Positions 10,001-17,393 of a stretch of DNA of 23,953 nucleotides are shown in pieces. The notes below the pieces were generated by a model. The model was not told the DNA's origin, made no database searches, and was given only the letters and a program-made list of their open reading frames with translations. The position numbers and the translations under genes were made by a program. Source of the DNA: DASXMX01 sp036794395 (lineage in GTDB: Bacteria > Planctomycetota > Phycisphaerae > Tepidisphaerales > Tepidisphaeraceae); NCBI GenBank assembly GCA_036794395.1, contig DAIRGS010000084.1:1-23953 (forward strand). The letters run 5' to 3'. The first letter of the stretch is position 1, and each line of letters starts with the position of its first letter.

Positions 10001-12898
10001 GCGCCTGGAAGCGTTATTGCGCGCAATCGCCAGGGTCAGTCCGGGCTTTGGGGTTACGGTATTTCGGGGGATATTCCGATTGTTTTGCTTCGGATTGGTA
10101 ACCAGGCGCAGATCGAACTTGCCCGGCAGCTTGTGCAGGCTCATGCCTATTGGCGGATCAAGGGGCTGACAGTTGACCTGGTGATTTGGAACGAAGACCA
10201 GTCGGGGTACCGGCAGGTTCTTCAGGACCAGATCATGGGCATGATCATGCCGGGCGCCAGCGCGAATCTGATCGATAAGCCGGGCGGGATATTCGTCCGT
10301 CGTGCTGAGCAGATGTCGGAGGATGACAAGGTATTGATGCAGACGGTGGCGCGGGTCATCGTCAGCGATACCGCCGGAACTCTGGCGGAGCAGACAGATC
10401 GGCGGGCGCGGACGGAAGTGCCCGTGGCGCGATTCGCGCGCGTCCGGACGCGCCGCGCCGAGATTCCAATCGCGGTGGAATTACCACAGCGGGAACTCTC
10501 GGCGTTTAACGGCATCGGTGGGTTCACGCGCGATGGCCGCGAGTACGTGATTACGACAACTGCCGAATCGCCGACGCCCGCGCCATGGGTCAATGTGCTG
10601 GCCAACCCGTGGTTTGGAACGGTCGTCAGCGAAAGTGGGGGAGCATACACCTGGTGCGAGAATGCCCATTCCTACCGGCTCACCCCCTGGCATAACGATC
10701 CGGTGGGTGATGCAAGCGGCGAGGCGTTTTACATTCGCGACGAGGAAGCCGGACGTGTCTGGTCTCCGGCCCCATTGCCGGCACGCGGGCCGATGCCCTA
10801 CACCACCCGACATGGATTCGGTTACTCCATCTTCGAATATACCGAAGGCGGAATCTCGTCGAGCATGACAACGTATGTTGCCACGGATGCACCGCTGAAG
10901 TTTATCGTTCTTAAGATCCGAAATGCTTCGGGCCGATCTCGGCGGCTTTCGATCACCGGTCTTTTCGAGTTGGTGCTGGGCGATCGCCGGGCACGTAATT
11001 TACCGCACGTCGTGACTGAAGTTGATCCCAAGACCGGAGCGCTTTTTGCGCGCAATGCATATAACAGCGAGTTCGCGGAGCGGATCGTATTTCTCGATGT
11101 CAGCGAAGCCCAGCGCACTGTTACGGGTGACCGGGTTGAATTCCTTGGCCGAAATGGGATTCATGCTGATCCGGCCTGCATGCAGCGGTCGCGGCTGTCT
11201 GGGCGAGTTGGCGCGGGTTTGGATCCGTGCGCGGCGATGCAGGTCATGCTTGATCTGGCTGACGGACAGGAGCGGGAGGTCGTCTTTACGTTCGGATCGG
11301 GACGCGATCTGACCGACGCACGCAACCTGGTCAATCGATTCCGTGGAACCGGGCCCGCGCGCGGCGCACTTGAGGGGGTTTGGAATTTTTGGAACCGCAC
11401 GCTGGGGGCCGTTTATGTGGAGACCCCAGATCCCACCGTAAACTTTCTGGCCAACGGCTGGCTGCTGTATCAGGTGCTCGCTTGCCGGCTCTGGGCGCGC
11501 AGCGGGTTCTATCAGTCCGGCGGCGCTTTTGGCTTTCGCGATCAGCTCCAGGATGCCATGGCACTCGTACATGCGCAGCCGGGCATTTTGCGGGAGCAAT
11601 TGCTTCGAGCGGCGGCACATCAGTTCAGGGAGGGAGATGTTCAGCATTGGTGGCACCCGCCGCAGGGCAGAGGGGTGCGCACACAGATTTCGGACGACTA
11701 CCTGTGGCTTCCGTATGCCGCTTGCCGGTACATCGCGGCACTGGGCGATACCGGCGTGTTGGACGAAAAGATCGCGTTCATCGAAGGACGCCCTGTTAAT
11801 GCAGGAGAAGACAGCTATTACGACCTGCCGGCGCGCTCTGACGAATCGGCCACTCTCTATGAGCATTGCGTCCGCGCGATCAAGCACGGGCTTCGCTTTG
11901 GAGAACATGGGCTCCCACTCATGGGATGTGGCGACTGGAACGACGGGATGAACCTCGTGGGTGAGCACGGCAAGGGCGAAAGCGTGTGGCTCGCGTTCTT
12001 CCTCTACGATGTGCTTATGCAGTTTGAGAGCATCGCCCGCCGGCGCGACGATGTCGGCTTTGCCGAAGTGTGTACGACCGAGGCCGCCAAGCTCCGCCAG
12101 AATATCGAGCAAAACGCTTGGGACGGCGGATGGTATCGGCGTGCATACTTCGATAATGGCGAGCCGCTGGGTTCGGAATCCAATCCCGAGTGCAAGATCG
12201 ATTCACTACCACAAAGCTGGTCGGTTTTGTCCAAGTCGGCGGGTCCCGAGCGGTCGGCTGTCGCGATGGAGGCGCTGTACACAAAGCTGGTCAGGAAGGA
12301 CATTGGAGTCATTCAGTTGTTTGACCCGCCGTTCGATCATTCGCACCTCGACCCGGGATATGTCAAAGGGTACGTGCCGGGCGTTCGCGAGAACGGCGGA
12401 CAGTACACGCATGCGGCGGTCTGGGCGGTCATGGCGGTCGCTGCCACCGGCGACGCGGGACGCGCCTGGGAGCTGTTCGACCTGATCAACCCGGTGCGGC
12501 ACGGCAACACTGCCGCCGCCATAGCGAAGTATAAAGTTGAACCGTACGTGGTTGCCGCCGACGTTTACACCAACCCCCAGCACGCCGGCCGTGGCGGGTG
12601 GACCTGGTATACGGGCTCGGCGGGGTGGATGTATCGGCTGGTGACCGAGTCGCTCCTTGGTCTCCGTCTTGACGTTGACCGGCTCCACTTCGCGCCGTGT
12701 CTCCCTGCGACCTGGCAATCATTGCAGGTTCATTACCGCTATCGCGAGACGCTCTATCACATCTTGATTCGCCCCGCGAACAACGCTGCGGGTCGATCGG
12801 TTACACGTGTAACCATCGATGGCGCCGATCAACCCGACAAAAGCCTATTACTCACGGATGACCGGCGGGATCATCAGGTGGTGGTTGAGTTGGGATAA
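4046..12898 (+). CDS. ndvB: Cyclic beta-1,2-glucan synthase (GT84, glucoamylase-like cyclase domain, GH94)
   Basis: This giant membrane enzyme (2950 aa) polymerises UDP-glucose into beta-1,2-glucan, cyclises it and trims it by phosphorolysis, as known for NdvB/ChvB. Residues 1-430 form a soluble N-terminal region. Hydrophobic segments lie at about 431-492, 849-894 and 977-1021. Between the first two is the glycosyltransferase, with D660-S-D662, SHD (772-774) with E777, and RSRWIRGDW (806-814). About 1045-1620 is the glucoamylase-like domain (FVGPADNYLPPDN, VSESGYN, GPGEESAK, MVHHQGMAF), to which cyclisation is attributed. Two GH94 beta-sandwich regions start near 1665 and 2155, then the (alpha/alpha)6 phosphorylase domain with GFRDQLQDAM (about 2490) and GDWNDG (2629-2634), holding the expected acid aspartate. 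Length and domain order match the family, so the gene looks intact. The start is the TTG at 4046: an in-frame TAA lies directly upstream (4040-4042) and AAGGAT (4033-4038) is 7 nt away. ATG 4076 is the alternative. Confidence 0.93.
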   Translation: MRPTLETIGRMFRPQLMAGGNGHAIEDAAQEQPLRAELFSLDQLEGHAKSLAQWHVVNDRRKGLGPDRLLPRLAANEAVLLEAYDLVTEAVKRGRRITPAAEWFLDNYHLIEQQIRTARLHLPHGYSRALPRLANSPSSDEPRVYHIALELISHVDGRIDLRNLSAFVTAYQSVSPLRLGELWAIPIMLRLSLLENLRRVVVGVAAGRRDRERAAYWVERMLEVAVKDPARVVLVLAEMVKEDPPLSVAFVAEFASRLQGQPPALVFAMTWLEQRLAERGQTIERVFQEASQSQAADQVSIGNSIGSLRLLDATEWRDFVEATSAVERVLRQDPAGVYGAMDFATRDLYRHAVEEIASRSVHAEVDVAYKAVELAENASADNGHLEAEPAALLRAAHIGHYLIGRGRRRLELAAAMRSTTLLLLRRAAGSFPLSVYLGSIALLTVLATGVFILWGSRHGVSRWGIGFGALLLLICTSQLAVALVNWAATFLVRPRILPRLDFSAGITQEHQTAVAVPTMLTDNAEIDDLVESLEVRFLANRDAHVNFVLLTDFQDAAQEKMPEDDALLERAGEGIRSLNEKYGSEASSRNGDGNQVSGPFFLFHRSRKWNEQEGVWMGRERKRGKLEDFNAALRGDSSHFDTVVGAVERLAGTRYVITLDSDTQLPRDSAQKLAGTLAHPLNRPHYDQKLGRVIEGYGILQPRVGVSMPSASRSHFASLFSGDPGIDPYTRAVSDVYQDVYDEGSFIGKGIYDVDAFTHSLGGRLPDNRILSHDLLEGGYARSGLISDVVLFEDYPWAYSADVSRRSRWIRGDWQIAPWLLPRVPDAGAEKLRNPLSALSRWKILDNLRRSLVPVALLLFLLIGWLLPGGALLCTLVVFGLLLLPAIFTSAAALARQPTDLPFAQHVRLVARSFARQLLQEAMALGCLPYEAYISLEAIGRTAVRMLVTKHRLLEWRTAREAQRNSRVGLSGVYRSMWIVPLVAFSAVPAIALFNPYGLAVALPVIALWLVAPAVTWLLSRPLASRMSRIPRQNVAFLRLVARRTWHFFEVFVGPADNYLPPDNVQEFPPQGVAHRTSPTNIGLSLLSSLGAYDFGYVTAAELAARTAQTLGTLDKLQRYRGHFYNWYDTRTLEPLRPLYVSTVDSGNLAGHLLTLAAGLTDIAGRPILNAATFAGIGDTLDVALEVLRRAKGKSVPPALHPHIAQLERLREALLSAPQTLSSARRLLQRLAATAGELLAAAPNQASDEQKTWAGAIEHQCRRSLEQLDHLAPWLDLPSPWTGTSAGQIPQSREMSDLLRKLDIAPSLADLARFETTLVPTIDFLLSKGAGGKDLATGSGSNGISEWLVRLRAAAGVAAERAAERLSELQQLAVRCRELADLDYEFLYDQTRHLLAIGFNASERRLDASFYDLLASEARLCSFVAIAQGKLPQEHWFSLGRLLTTAGGRPALLSWSGSMFEYLMPLLVMPTYGRTLLDETCKAVVQRQIQYGRERGVPWGVSESGYNKTDAQLNYQYRAFGVPGLGFKRGLADDLVIAPYASAMALMVDPESACANLRRLAREGNLGEYGFYEAIDYTPSRLGPGEESAKVRSFMVHHQGMAFLSFAYLLLDRPMQRRFDSDPAFRATDLLLQERVPKISSIYPHPAEVSESRGTLVEAPANYRVFNTPNTPVPEAHLLSNGRYHVAITAAGGGYSRWRELAITRWHEDPTRDCWGTFCYVRDLKTGEFWSTAHQPTLKRATSYEAIYSQAKAEFRRRDGDIDSHIEISVSPEDDIELRRISITNRGRTSRTIELTSFAEVVLAPQAADSAHPAFSNLFVQTQLVRDRQAILCTRRPRSASERPPWMMHLMTVHGTAVGAASYETDRAQFIGRGRSVADPVAMYRPTLADSDGSVLDPVVAIRNTIVIEPDETVRIHLVTGIADTREGAMGLIEKYHDRHLADRVFELALTHSQVILRQLDISEADSHVYGQLTGSIIYANPLLRAPGSVIARNRQGQSGLWGYGISGDIPIVLLRIGNQAQIELARQLVQAHAYWRIKGLTVDLVIWNEDQSGYRQVLQDQIMGMIMPGASANLIDKPGGIFVRRAEQMSEDDKVLMQTVARVIVSDTAGTLAEQTDRRARTEVPVARFARVRTRRAEIPIAVELPQRELSAFNGIGGFTRDGREYVITTTAESPTPAPWVNVLANPWFGTVVSESGGAYTWCENAHSYRLTPWHNDPVGDASGEAFYIRDEEAGRVWSPAPLPARGPMPYTTRHGFGYSIFEYTEGGISSSMTTYVATDAPLKFIVLKIRNASGRSRRLSITGLFELVLGDRRARNLPHVVTEVDPKTGALFARNAYNSEFAERIVFLDVSEAQRTVTGDRVEFLGRNGIHADPACMQRSRLSGRVGAGLDPCAAMQVMLDLADGQEREVVFTFGSGRDLTDARNLVNRFRGTGPARGALEGVWNFWNRTLGAVYVETPDPTVNFLANGWLLYQVLACRLWARSGFYQSGGAFGFRDQLQDAMALVHAQPGILREQLLRAAAHQFREGDVQHWWHPPQGRGVRTQISDDYLWLPYAACRYIAALGDTGVLDEKIAFIEGRPVNAGEDSYYDLPARSDESATLYEHCVRAIKHGLRFGEHGLPLMGCGDWNDGMNLVGEHGKGESVWLAFFLYDVLMQFESIARRRDDVGFAEVCTTEAAKLRQNIEQNAWDGGWYRRAYFDNGEPLGSESNPECKIDSLPQSWSVLSKSAGPERSAVAMEALYTKLVRKDIGVIQLFDPPFDHSHLDPGYVKGYVPGVRENGGQYTHAAVWAVMAVAATGDAGRAWELFDLINPVRHGNTAAAIAKYKVEPYVVAADVYTNPQHAGRGGWTWYTGSAGWMYRLVTESLLGLRLDVDRLHFAPCLPATWQSLQVHYRYRETLYHILIRPANNAAGRSVTRVTIDGADQPDKSLLLTDDRRDHQVVVELG

Positions 12899-12913
12899 TC
12901 ATCATTGTTTCGC

Positions 12914-12936
12914 AGCCCTCGCGGCGAGTGCGGGCT
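12914..12936. terminator. Possible shared hairpin between convergent genes
   Basis: AGCCC and GGGCT form a 5-bp outer stem, with a mismatch and a further 3-bp inner stem, in the 36-bp gap between the stops of the glucan synthase and the second CBM6-Kelch gene. It overlaps the latter's stop codon. No T-run follows on either strand, so intrinsic termination is only a guess. Confidence 0.25.
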
Positions 12937-14962
12937 ACCCGCCTGTCGTCCAGTCGGCGATCCAGGTGCCGGATTGGAGATTGGTGCCGTCGTAGCCATT
13001 GGTGAGGACCAGTTGATTGCCTACCGGCTGAAGGAAAGTTCCCTGAAGGGGGCCGGGCAGATTACCCAGCATCGCCCAGCTGTTGGCGGCGGGGTCGTAT
13101 TCCATAATTGTGCTTGTCGACGCGAAGTTATCGATTTGGCCACCGGCGAGAATGATCTTGCCGTTTGAGACGAAGATGCTGGACTCGGTGTGGGACTTGC
13201 TGATGGGCATGTCCGCAAGCTGCGTCCAGCTGTCGGTGGCCGGGTCGTAGACATCAACCTGGGTCTGCTGGAGGTGGAGCAGGTCGTGACCGATTTCGCC
13301 GCCGAAGGAGTAGATCTTTCCATTAAGGGCGACGGCGGAGGTATGGTCCCGCGCGGTTGGGAACGCGGCCGCGGTGTGCCATGCGATGTCGCCGAGGTTC
13401 AGCACCAGGTGAACGGATACGTTCACATTGTGATCGGACTCAATACCACCGAAGTAGTGCAACTGGTTATTGACGAGCACTGCCGATCCCGCGGCAACCC
13501 CCACTGGCAGCGAAGGCAGCTGTGACCAGGTATTGGTGGGGATGTTGTAAGCGTAGACCGATGTGCTTGCGACGCTCGGATAAGGGCCGATCAGACCGCC
13601 GACGAAGTACATGATGCCATTATCCGAATCGAACGCTACGCCGGCATGGGTGGTGGCGCAGGGGATTTGGCCAAGGCTCGTCCAGGTATTGGTTGAAGGA
13701 TCGTAGACGGCGTAATCCGAGTTGGCGGTGTGCCCGCTGATTGAGTTAAAGCCGCCGAATACATAGAGCTTTCCACCGAAGGAGCGGGAATACCCCTCGT
13801 ACCGCGCAACGGGTGATGGAGCCGCGGCGGTCCAGTTTAATGTCGGGCCGGTGAGAATGGGTGTGACGTTGAAGACATCGAAGTTGCCGATGGCGCCCAT
13901 TCCATTCAGATTCTGGTCCATCACCACCCGCATCACATGCGTGCCGGCGGTGAGCTGGAAAGTAGAGCTGGCTACGGTGTTCCAACTCTGCCAGCCCCCG
14001 CTGTTGGGGACGGCCAGGGAGCCGGTGAGATTGCTTCCATCGAACTCGGCATGAAACTTCGCGCCGGTGGTAGGAGCCGAGACGCGGGCGGTGAATTGGT
14101 AGCTGGCGGTCTTTGGGACGGTGATGGTGTAGTTCATCCACTCGCCGGCAAAGGTGGAGCCGACATCGAACCCGTTGCTGCCGCCGGCCTGCACGTCGAC
14201 ATCTTCGGTGCGATAGCTCTTGCCGATATTGCCTTTGGTCGTGTCGTGATAAGCCAGACCTTCACCGCCCAGGTCGTAGTTCTCGGCCTGGATGGGTTGG
14301 CCGGCCAGGGCTGGCGTGCCACTGAAGGGTGTACTCGTTACCACCGGCGGAACCACAGGCGGAATGATCACTGGCGGAGGCGTGACTGGGGGGATAACGG
14401 CAGGGGGGTCTTGCTGCACGAGGTCGATGTAGTCGATCTTGTTGTTCTGTGCGCCAGCGGCATTGGTGATCGAGATGACGCCATTGGTGACGTTGATCGT
14501 AGCCGAGCCCTCAATCCAATGTTTGGCAATCGAGGGCGTACCGCTGAGCAGGAGCGTGCCGTTGGCGTTGAATTTGAAATTGCTGTCGATGTAGTCGGCG
14601 TCACCGGCCACCATGTGCACGGAGTAGGAGCCATTGGGGACGGCGATCTGCCATGAGTGATTCGCGCCATTCTTCTGGCTGTGAATCAGCGTGTTGTAGC
14701 GGAGGTCGGGATTTGCGGTGCGAAGCCGGGAATCGACCGAGGCGTTGGAATCCCAGCCGTAGCTCAGGCCATTGCCGCGATCCGCGTAGGGGAGTCCGAC
14801 GTCGGCGACGTAACCTGCCGGCACCGCGACGCCGGCCGGTTCCATGTTGATGTGCGCTTCAAATGCGCTGAACAGCAGGCGGCCTTCCAAGGTCTGGCAA
14901 ACGGCGGAGTGGGTGATCTTGCGAGTGCGGGCGAGGCGTTTGGCAGAGTGCTGAATTTTCAT
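12935..14962 (-). CDS. Exported protein: planctomycete N-terminal motif, malectin-like domain, CBM6, Kelch propeller
   Basis: This 675-aa protein is a paralogue of the one at 1297-3756. LEGRLLFSA sits at residues 25-33, so the planctomycete export motif is at the same distance from the start as in the paralogue. Residues about 36-183 form a beta-rich domain (NMEPAGVAVPAGYVADVG at its start, WQIAVPNGSYSVHMVAGD in the middle, IDYIDLV at its end) that resembles malectin-like carbohydrate-binding domains. A Pro/Val linker follows (about 186-208), then one CBM6-like module (about 222-368: AENYDLGGEGLAYHD, GEWMNYTI, GGWQSW). A Kelch propeller runs from about 375 to 675 (GKLYVFGGF, AVYDPSTNTW, LHYFGGI, VYDPATDSW, MEYDPAANSW). 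No catalytic residues were recognised. The ATG at 14962 lacks a good ribosome binding site, but the basic N-terminus and motif position support it. The gene converges on the glucan synthase with 36 bp between stops. The likely role is glycan binding at the cell surface. Confidence 0.83.
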   Translation of the reverse strand: MKIQHSAKRLARTRKITHSAVCQTLEGRLLFSAFEAHINMEPAGVAVPAGYVADVGLPYADRGNGLSYGWDSNASVDSRLRTANPDLRYNTLIHSQKNGANHSWQIAVPNGSYSVHMVAGDADYIDSNFKFNANGTLLLSGTPSIAKHWIEGSATINVTNGVISITNAAGAQNNKIDYIDLVQQDPPAVIPPVTPPPVIIPPVVPPVVTSTPFSGTPALAGQPIQAENYDLGGEGLAYHDTTKGNIGKSYRTEDVDVQAGGSNGFDVGSTFAGEWMNYTITVPKTASYQFTARVSAPTTGAKFHAEFDGSNLTGSLAVPNSGGWQSWNTVASSTFQLTAGTHVMRVVMDQNLNGMGAIGNFDVFNVTPILTGPTLNWTAAAPSPVARYEGYSRSFGGKLYVFGGFNSISGHTANSDYAVYDPSTNTWTSLGQIPCATTHAGVAFDSDNGIMYFVGGLIGPYPSVASTSVYAYNIPTNTWSQLPSLPVGVAAGSAVLVNNQLHYFGGIESDHNVNVSVHLVLNLGDIAWHTAAAFPTARDHTSAVALNGKIYSFGGEIGHDLLHLQQTQVDVYDPATDSWTQLADMPISKSHTESSIFVSNGKIILAGGQIDNFASTSTIMEYDPAANSWAMLGNLPGPLQGTFLQPVGNQLVLTNGYDGTNLQSGTWIADWTTGG

Positions 14963-15097
14963 AGTTGTGCGTCGGGTATGTCAAAAGGTCGCAGCCGGTA
15001 TCCAACGGGCCGCGGACCATTAACCTACCTCGCACATGGGATCGCGGGCGTCCGGATAAACAGAAAATGGGCGCAGCGGGGGAGCGGCTGGGTGGAT

Positions 15098-15123
15098 AGA
15101 CGTCACAGGCGTGTCGGACGTCT
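15098..15123. repeat. 7-bp inverted repeat in the 228-bp gap between esterase and CBM6-Kelch genes
   Basis: AGACGTC, a 12-nt spacer, and GACGTCT lie 136 bp upstream of the CBM6-Kelch start and 68 bp after the esterase stop. The geometry suits a dimeric regulator site better than a terminator, as no T-run follows. Nothing else stands out in 14963-15190. Confidence 0.3.
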
Positions 15124-15190
15124 GGCCTGACTCGGATTGGCGCGCGATGGTCCGATATTCAAATCGGCAGGGACACGCCCAGACGCTAGT

Positions 15191-16147
15191 TCAGGATTTT
15201 CCAGCCGGGGTCATGTAGCCCAGGTCTTTGGCCCATTCGATGAAGCGGAAGTGCCAGGTTCCGAAGGGGATGCCTTTTCGAGGGCTGATTCCGCCAGCAT
15301 GGCCGCCGTGGCCGTAGATGTGCATTTCGACGGGGATCTTGGCTTTGAAATAGGCGTCGTAGAACTTGGTGGTAAACACGGCATGAGATGCGTCGTCGAG
15401 TCCGGCGCAGACGAGGAAGGCGGGCGGGGCGTTCTTGGGAATGTTGGTTAAATCCACGCGCCCGCCGGCATAGACCAGGACGGTGAAATCGGGCCGGCAG
15501 CTCATTCGCTCGATAGGGTCGGTCGCATCCGGCTTTCCCTCATCAAACTTAAGCGCGACCAGCGCCGATTGAGCGCCGCCGGCGGAGAAGCCCATAATTC
15601 CGACGCGCTTGGGGTCCACGCCCCATTCCTTGGCATTCGCGCGAACGAGTCGGAAGCACTGCTGCGTATCGGCCAGTGCATCGGTCGAGGCGTCGTACGG
15701 GCGAAGGCGATAGCGTTCGATGAATGCGTGAATGCCAAGGCTGTTGAGCCAGTCGGCGATGGTGGTGCCTTCGGGGCCAACATTGCAGGTGGTGTTGCCG
15801 CCGCCGGCTGACACGATGACCGCCATTCCGTTGGCCTTGTCCGCCGGGGCGAGATGCACCTCAATCGAAGGGTTGTGAATGTTGACCACGGACTCGACCC
15901 GATTGGGCATGTTCCGGGTCATGTTGAAGCCCTCGGGCTGATCCCAACCCTTGAGCGCCTTGAGCATCGGCGATCCCGCCGGCCAGAGCGTGACGACCTT
16001 CGCACCCGGAACCAGAGGCTTGGGCTCGAGCAGTTTCAGCGGCTCGGACGGGGCTGGAGTAGCCGGGGCGGCAGCCCATGTCGAACAAGCGCTGATCAGC
16101 GTAACTAAAGCCAAACGTCCACAGGTCATCTTTCGACTCATTGTCAT
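15191..16147 (-). CDS. Secreted alpha/beta-hydrolase-fold esterase, possible lipoprotein
   Basis: This 318-aa protein (from the ATG at 16147) belongs to the acetylxylan esterase-like/BD-FAE-like alpha/beta hydrolases and probably deacylates carbohydrate or small esters outside the cytoplasm. In numbering from the upstream ATG at 16162, the nucleophile elbow is G191-F-S193-A-G-G, the acid is D256 or D257 in CAGLDDASH, and the histidine is H288 in GHGGHAGG. The N-terminus has a basic stretch and hydrophobic core (LALVTLISAC). ISAC at 23-26 fits a lipobox, so the protein may be lipid-anchored; cleavage after WAAA is the alternative. The start at 16147 is preferred because GGAG lies 6 nt upstream of it, inside the longer reading. 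The gene lies 98 nt downstream of the serine hydrolase on the same strand, so co-transcription is possible. Substrate is unknown. Confidence 0.82.
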   Translation of the reverse strand: MTMSRKMTCGRLALVTLISACSTWAAAPATPAPSEPLKLLEPKPLVPGAKVVTLWPAGSPMLKALKGWDQPEGFNMTRNMPNRVESVVNIHNPSIEVHLAPADKANGMAVIVSAGGGNTTCNVGPEGTTIADWLNSLGIHAFIERYRLRPYDASTDALADTQQCFRLVRANAKEWGVDPKRVGIMGFSAGGAQSALVALKFDEGKPDATDPIERMSCRPDFTVLVYAGGRVDLTNIPKNAPPAFLVCAGLDDASHAVFTTKFYDAYFKAKIPVEMHIYGHGGHAGGISPRKGIPFGTWHFRFIEWAKDLGYMTPAGKS

Positions 16148-16245
16148 TGTTGTCTCCGCCAAGAGAATGAGGAGTGTGCGAAACTATTGAGGATTCAGTG
16201 GTTGTCGCCACGGTCAGGAGTGGAAATGTGAGAGCAGGCCCGCAA

Positions 16246-17355
16246 TCAGTTGGCCTTCTTTGTCGGATGGGCTTCCAGTTTGGCGATGGCCTGCTTCACC
16301 TTTTCCTGTGCGGAAGCATCATCGGGCAGGGCCTTGTCTTGAAATGCGGGATAGAGCTTATCCCAGATGGCGTTCATTTCGCCCTGGAAGTTGCCGGTGT
16401 CGGAGGTGTAGACGATCACGGCATCCTTATCGGGAATGACGACCATGAGTTGTCCGCCGGCCCCGTCGCCGCGGAAGGCGTTGTGGGTGCAGCGCCAGAA
16501 TTGGAAGCAGTAGCCTTGTCGCCAGTCGATGCCGATTTTGGAATGGGATTCCTGGTCGTTGGGCACTTTCAAGCTGGTGGCTTGTTCGACCCATTTTTGC
16601 GGGATCAGTTGCTTGCCGTTCCATTTTCCTTTTTGCAGGTAGAGCTGGCCGAGCTTTGCGACGTCTTCGGTGCAGAGTTTGAGGCCACCGCCGCCGATGG
16701 AATTGCCTTCGGGGCTTGTCGGCCATTGCGGGTTTTCGATTCCGAGCGGCTCAAACAATCGGGGCTTGAGGAATTGGGCCGAGGTCTTTCCCGTGGTCTT
16801 GGTGACAATAGCCGAGAGCACATAGCTGCCCATGCTGTTGTATTGAAAATGGGTGCCGGGCTTGTGCATGACGGGATGGGCGAAGAACTGCTTAACCGAT
16901 GGCCCACCCGGGCCGGATTTGGGCTCGGTGTCGTGGCCTCCGGTCATGGTGAGCAGATCGCGCACCGTCATCGCCTTGAGATTGTCTGATGGATCAGCGG
17001 GAGCGTCATCGGGAAAGAACTTTAGGACGTGATCATCCAGGCTGAACTTACCGTCCTCGATCGCCAGTCCGACGGCCGTCGAGTTAAAGCTCTTGGTCAG
17101 CGAGTTCAAAACATGCGGCTTGTCTGCCGCCTCGGGCTTCCACCAGGCCTCGGCGATGACGTTGCCGTGGCGAAGAACCATGATGCTGTGAACGGTGTTG
17201 ACCTTGTCTGCCGCTTCGACAAATTCGCGAACAGCATCGGACGACATCCCCTGCGCCTCCGGCGTGCTACGGGGCAACGGATTGGCGGCTTGCGCGCGCG
17301 GGATCGCGACCAGTACGAGCGCGAAGAATGCCAGAAGAAGCGGGTTTTTCTTCAC
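16246..17355 (-). CDS. Exported class C beta-lactamase-family serine hydrolase
   Basis: This 369-aa protein has the penicillin-binding/beta-lactamase class C fold and is probably an esterase, amidase or D-aminopeptidase-like enzyme rather than a resistance gene. The GTG at 17355 is chosen because GGGAGA lies about 8 nt upstream and the protein then starts with a clean signal peptide, KKNPLLLAFFALVLVAIPRAQA; longer readings add 30 unlikely residues. The catalytic motif SLTK (S85, K88) is present, with a tyrosine motif FQYNSMGSY (Y172) and a glycine-rich RGDGAGGQ near 295-301 in place of a canonical KTG box. RDLLTMTGGHD (132-142) and GGGGLKLCTEDVAKLGQLYL (221-240) are typical of this family. 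The protein ends in a Lys-rich stretch. A 54-bp palindromic element lies just upstream, between this gene and the DUF1552 gene. Substrate cannot be inferred. Confidence 0.85.
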   Translation of the reverse strand: MKKNPLLLAFFALVLVAIPRAQAANPLPRSTPEAQGMSSDAVREFVEAADKVNTVHSIMVLRHGNVIAEAWWKPEAADKPHVLNSLTKSFNSTAVGLAIEDGKFSLDDHVLKFFPDDAPADPSDNLKAMTVRDLLTMTGGHDTEPKSGPGGPSVKQFFAHPVMHKPGTHFQYNSMGSYVLSAIVTKTTGKTSAQFLKPRLFEPLGIENPQWPTSPEGNSIGGGGLKLCTEDVAKLGQLYLQKGKWNGKQLIPQKWVEQATSLKVPNDQESHSKIGIDWRQGYCFQFWRCTHNAFRGDGAGGQLMVVIPDKDAVIVYTSDTGNFQGEMNAIWDKLYPAFQDKALPDDASAQEKVKQAIAKLEAHPTKKAN

Positions 17356-17393
17356 GGTGGGTTCTCCCGATGGATTCGTGCGCGATCTCGCGC

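Noticed and set aside
14960..14990. TTGACA-like hexamer on the minus strand upstream of the second lectin-Kelch gene
   Set aside because: The only -10-like sequence at suitable spacing overlaps the start codon, which would put the transcription start inside the gene.
16246..17355. Serine hydrolase as an antibiotic-resistance beta-lactamase
   Set aside because: Only the SxxK and tyrosine motifs are shared; the KTG box is not canonical and the family is mostly esterases and peptidases.
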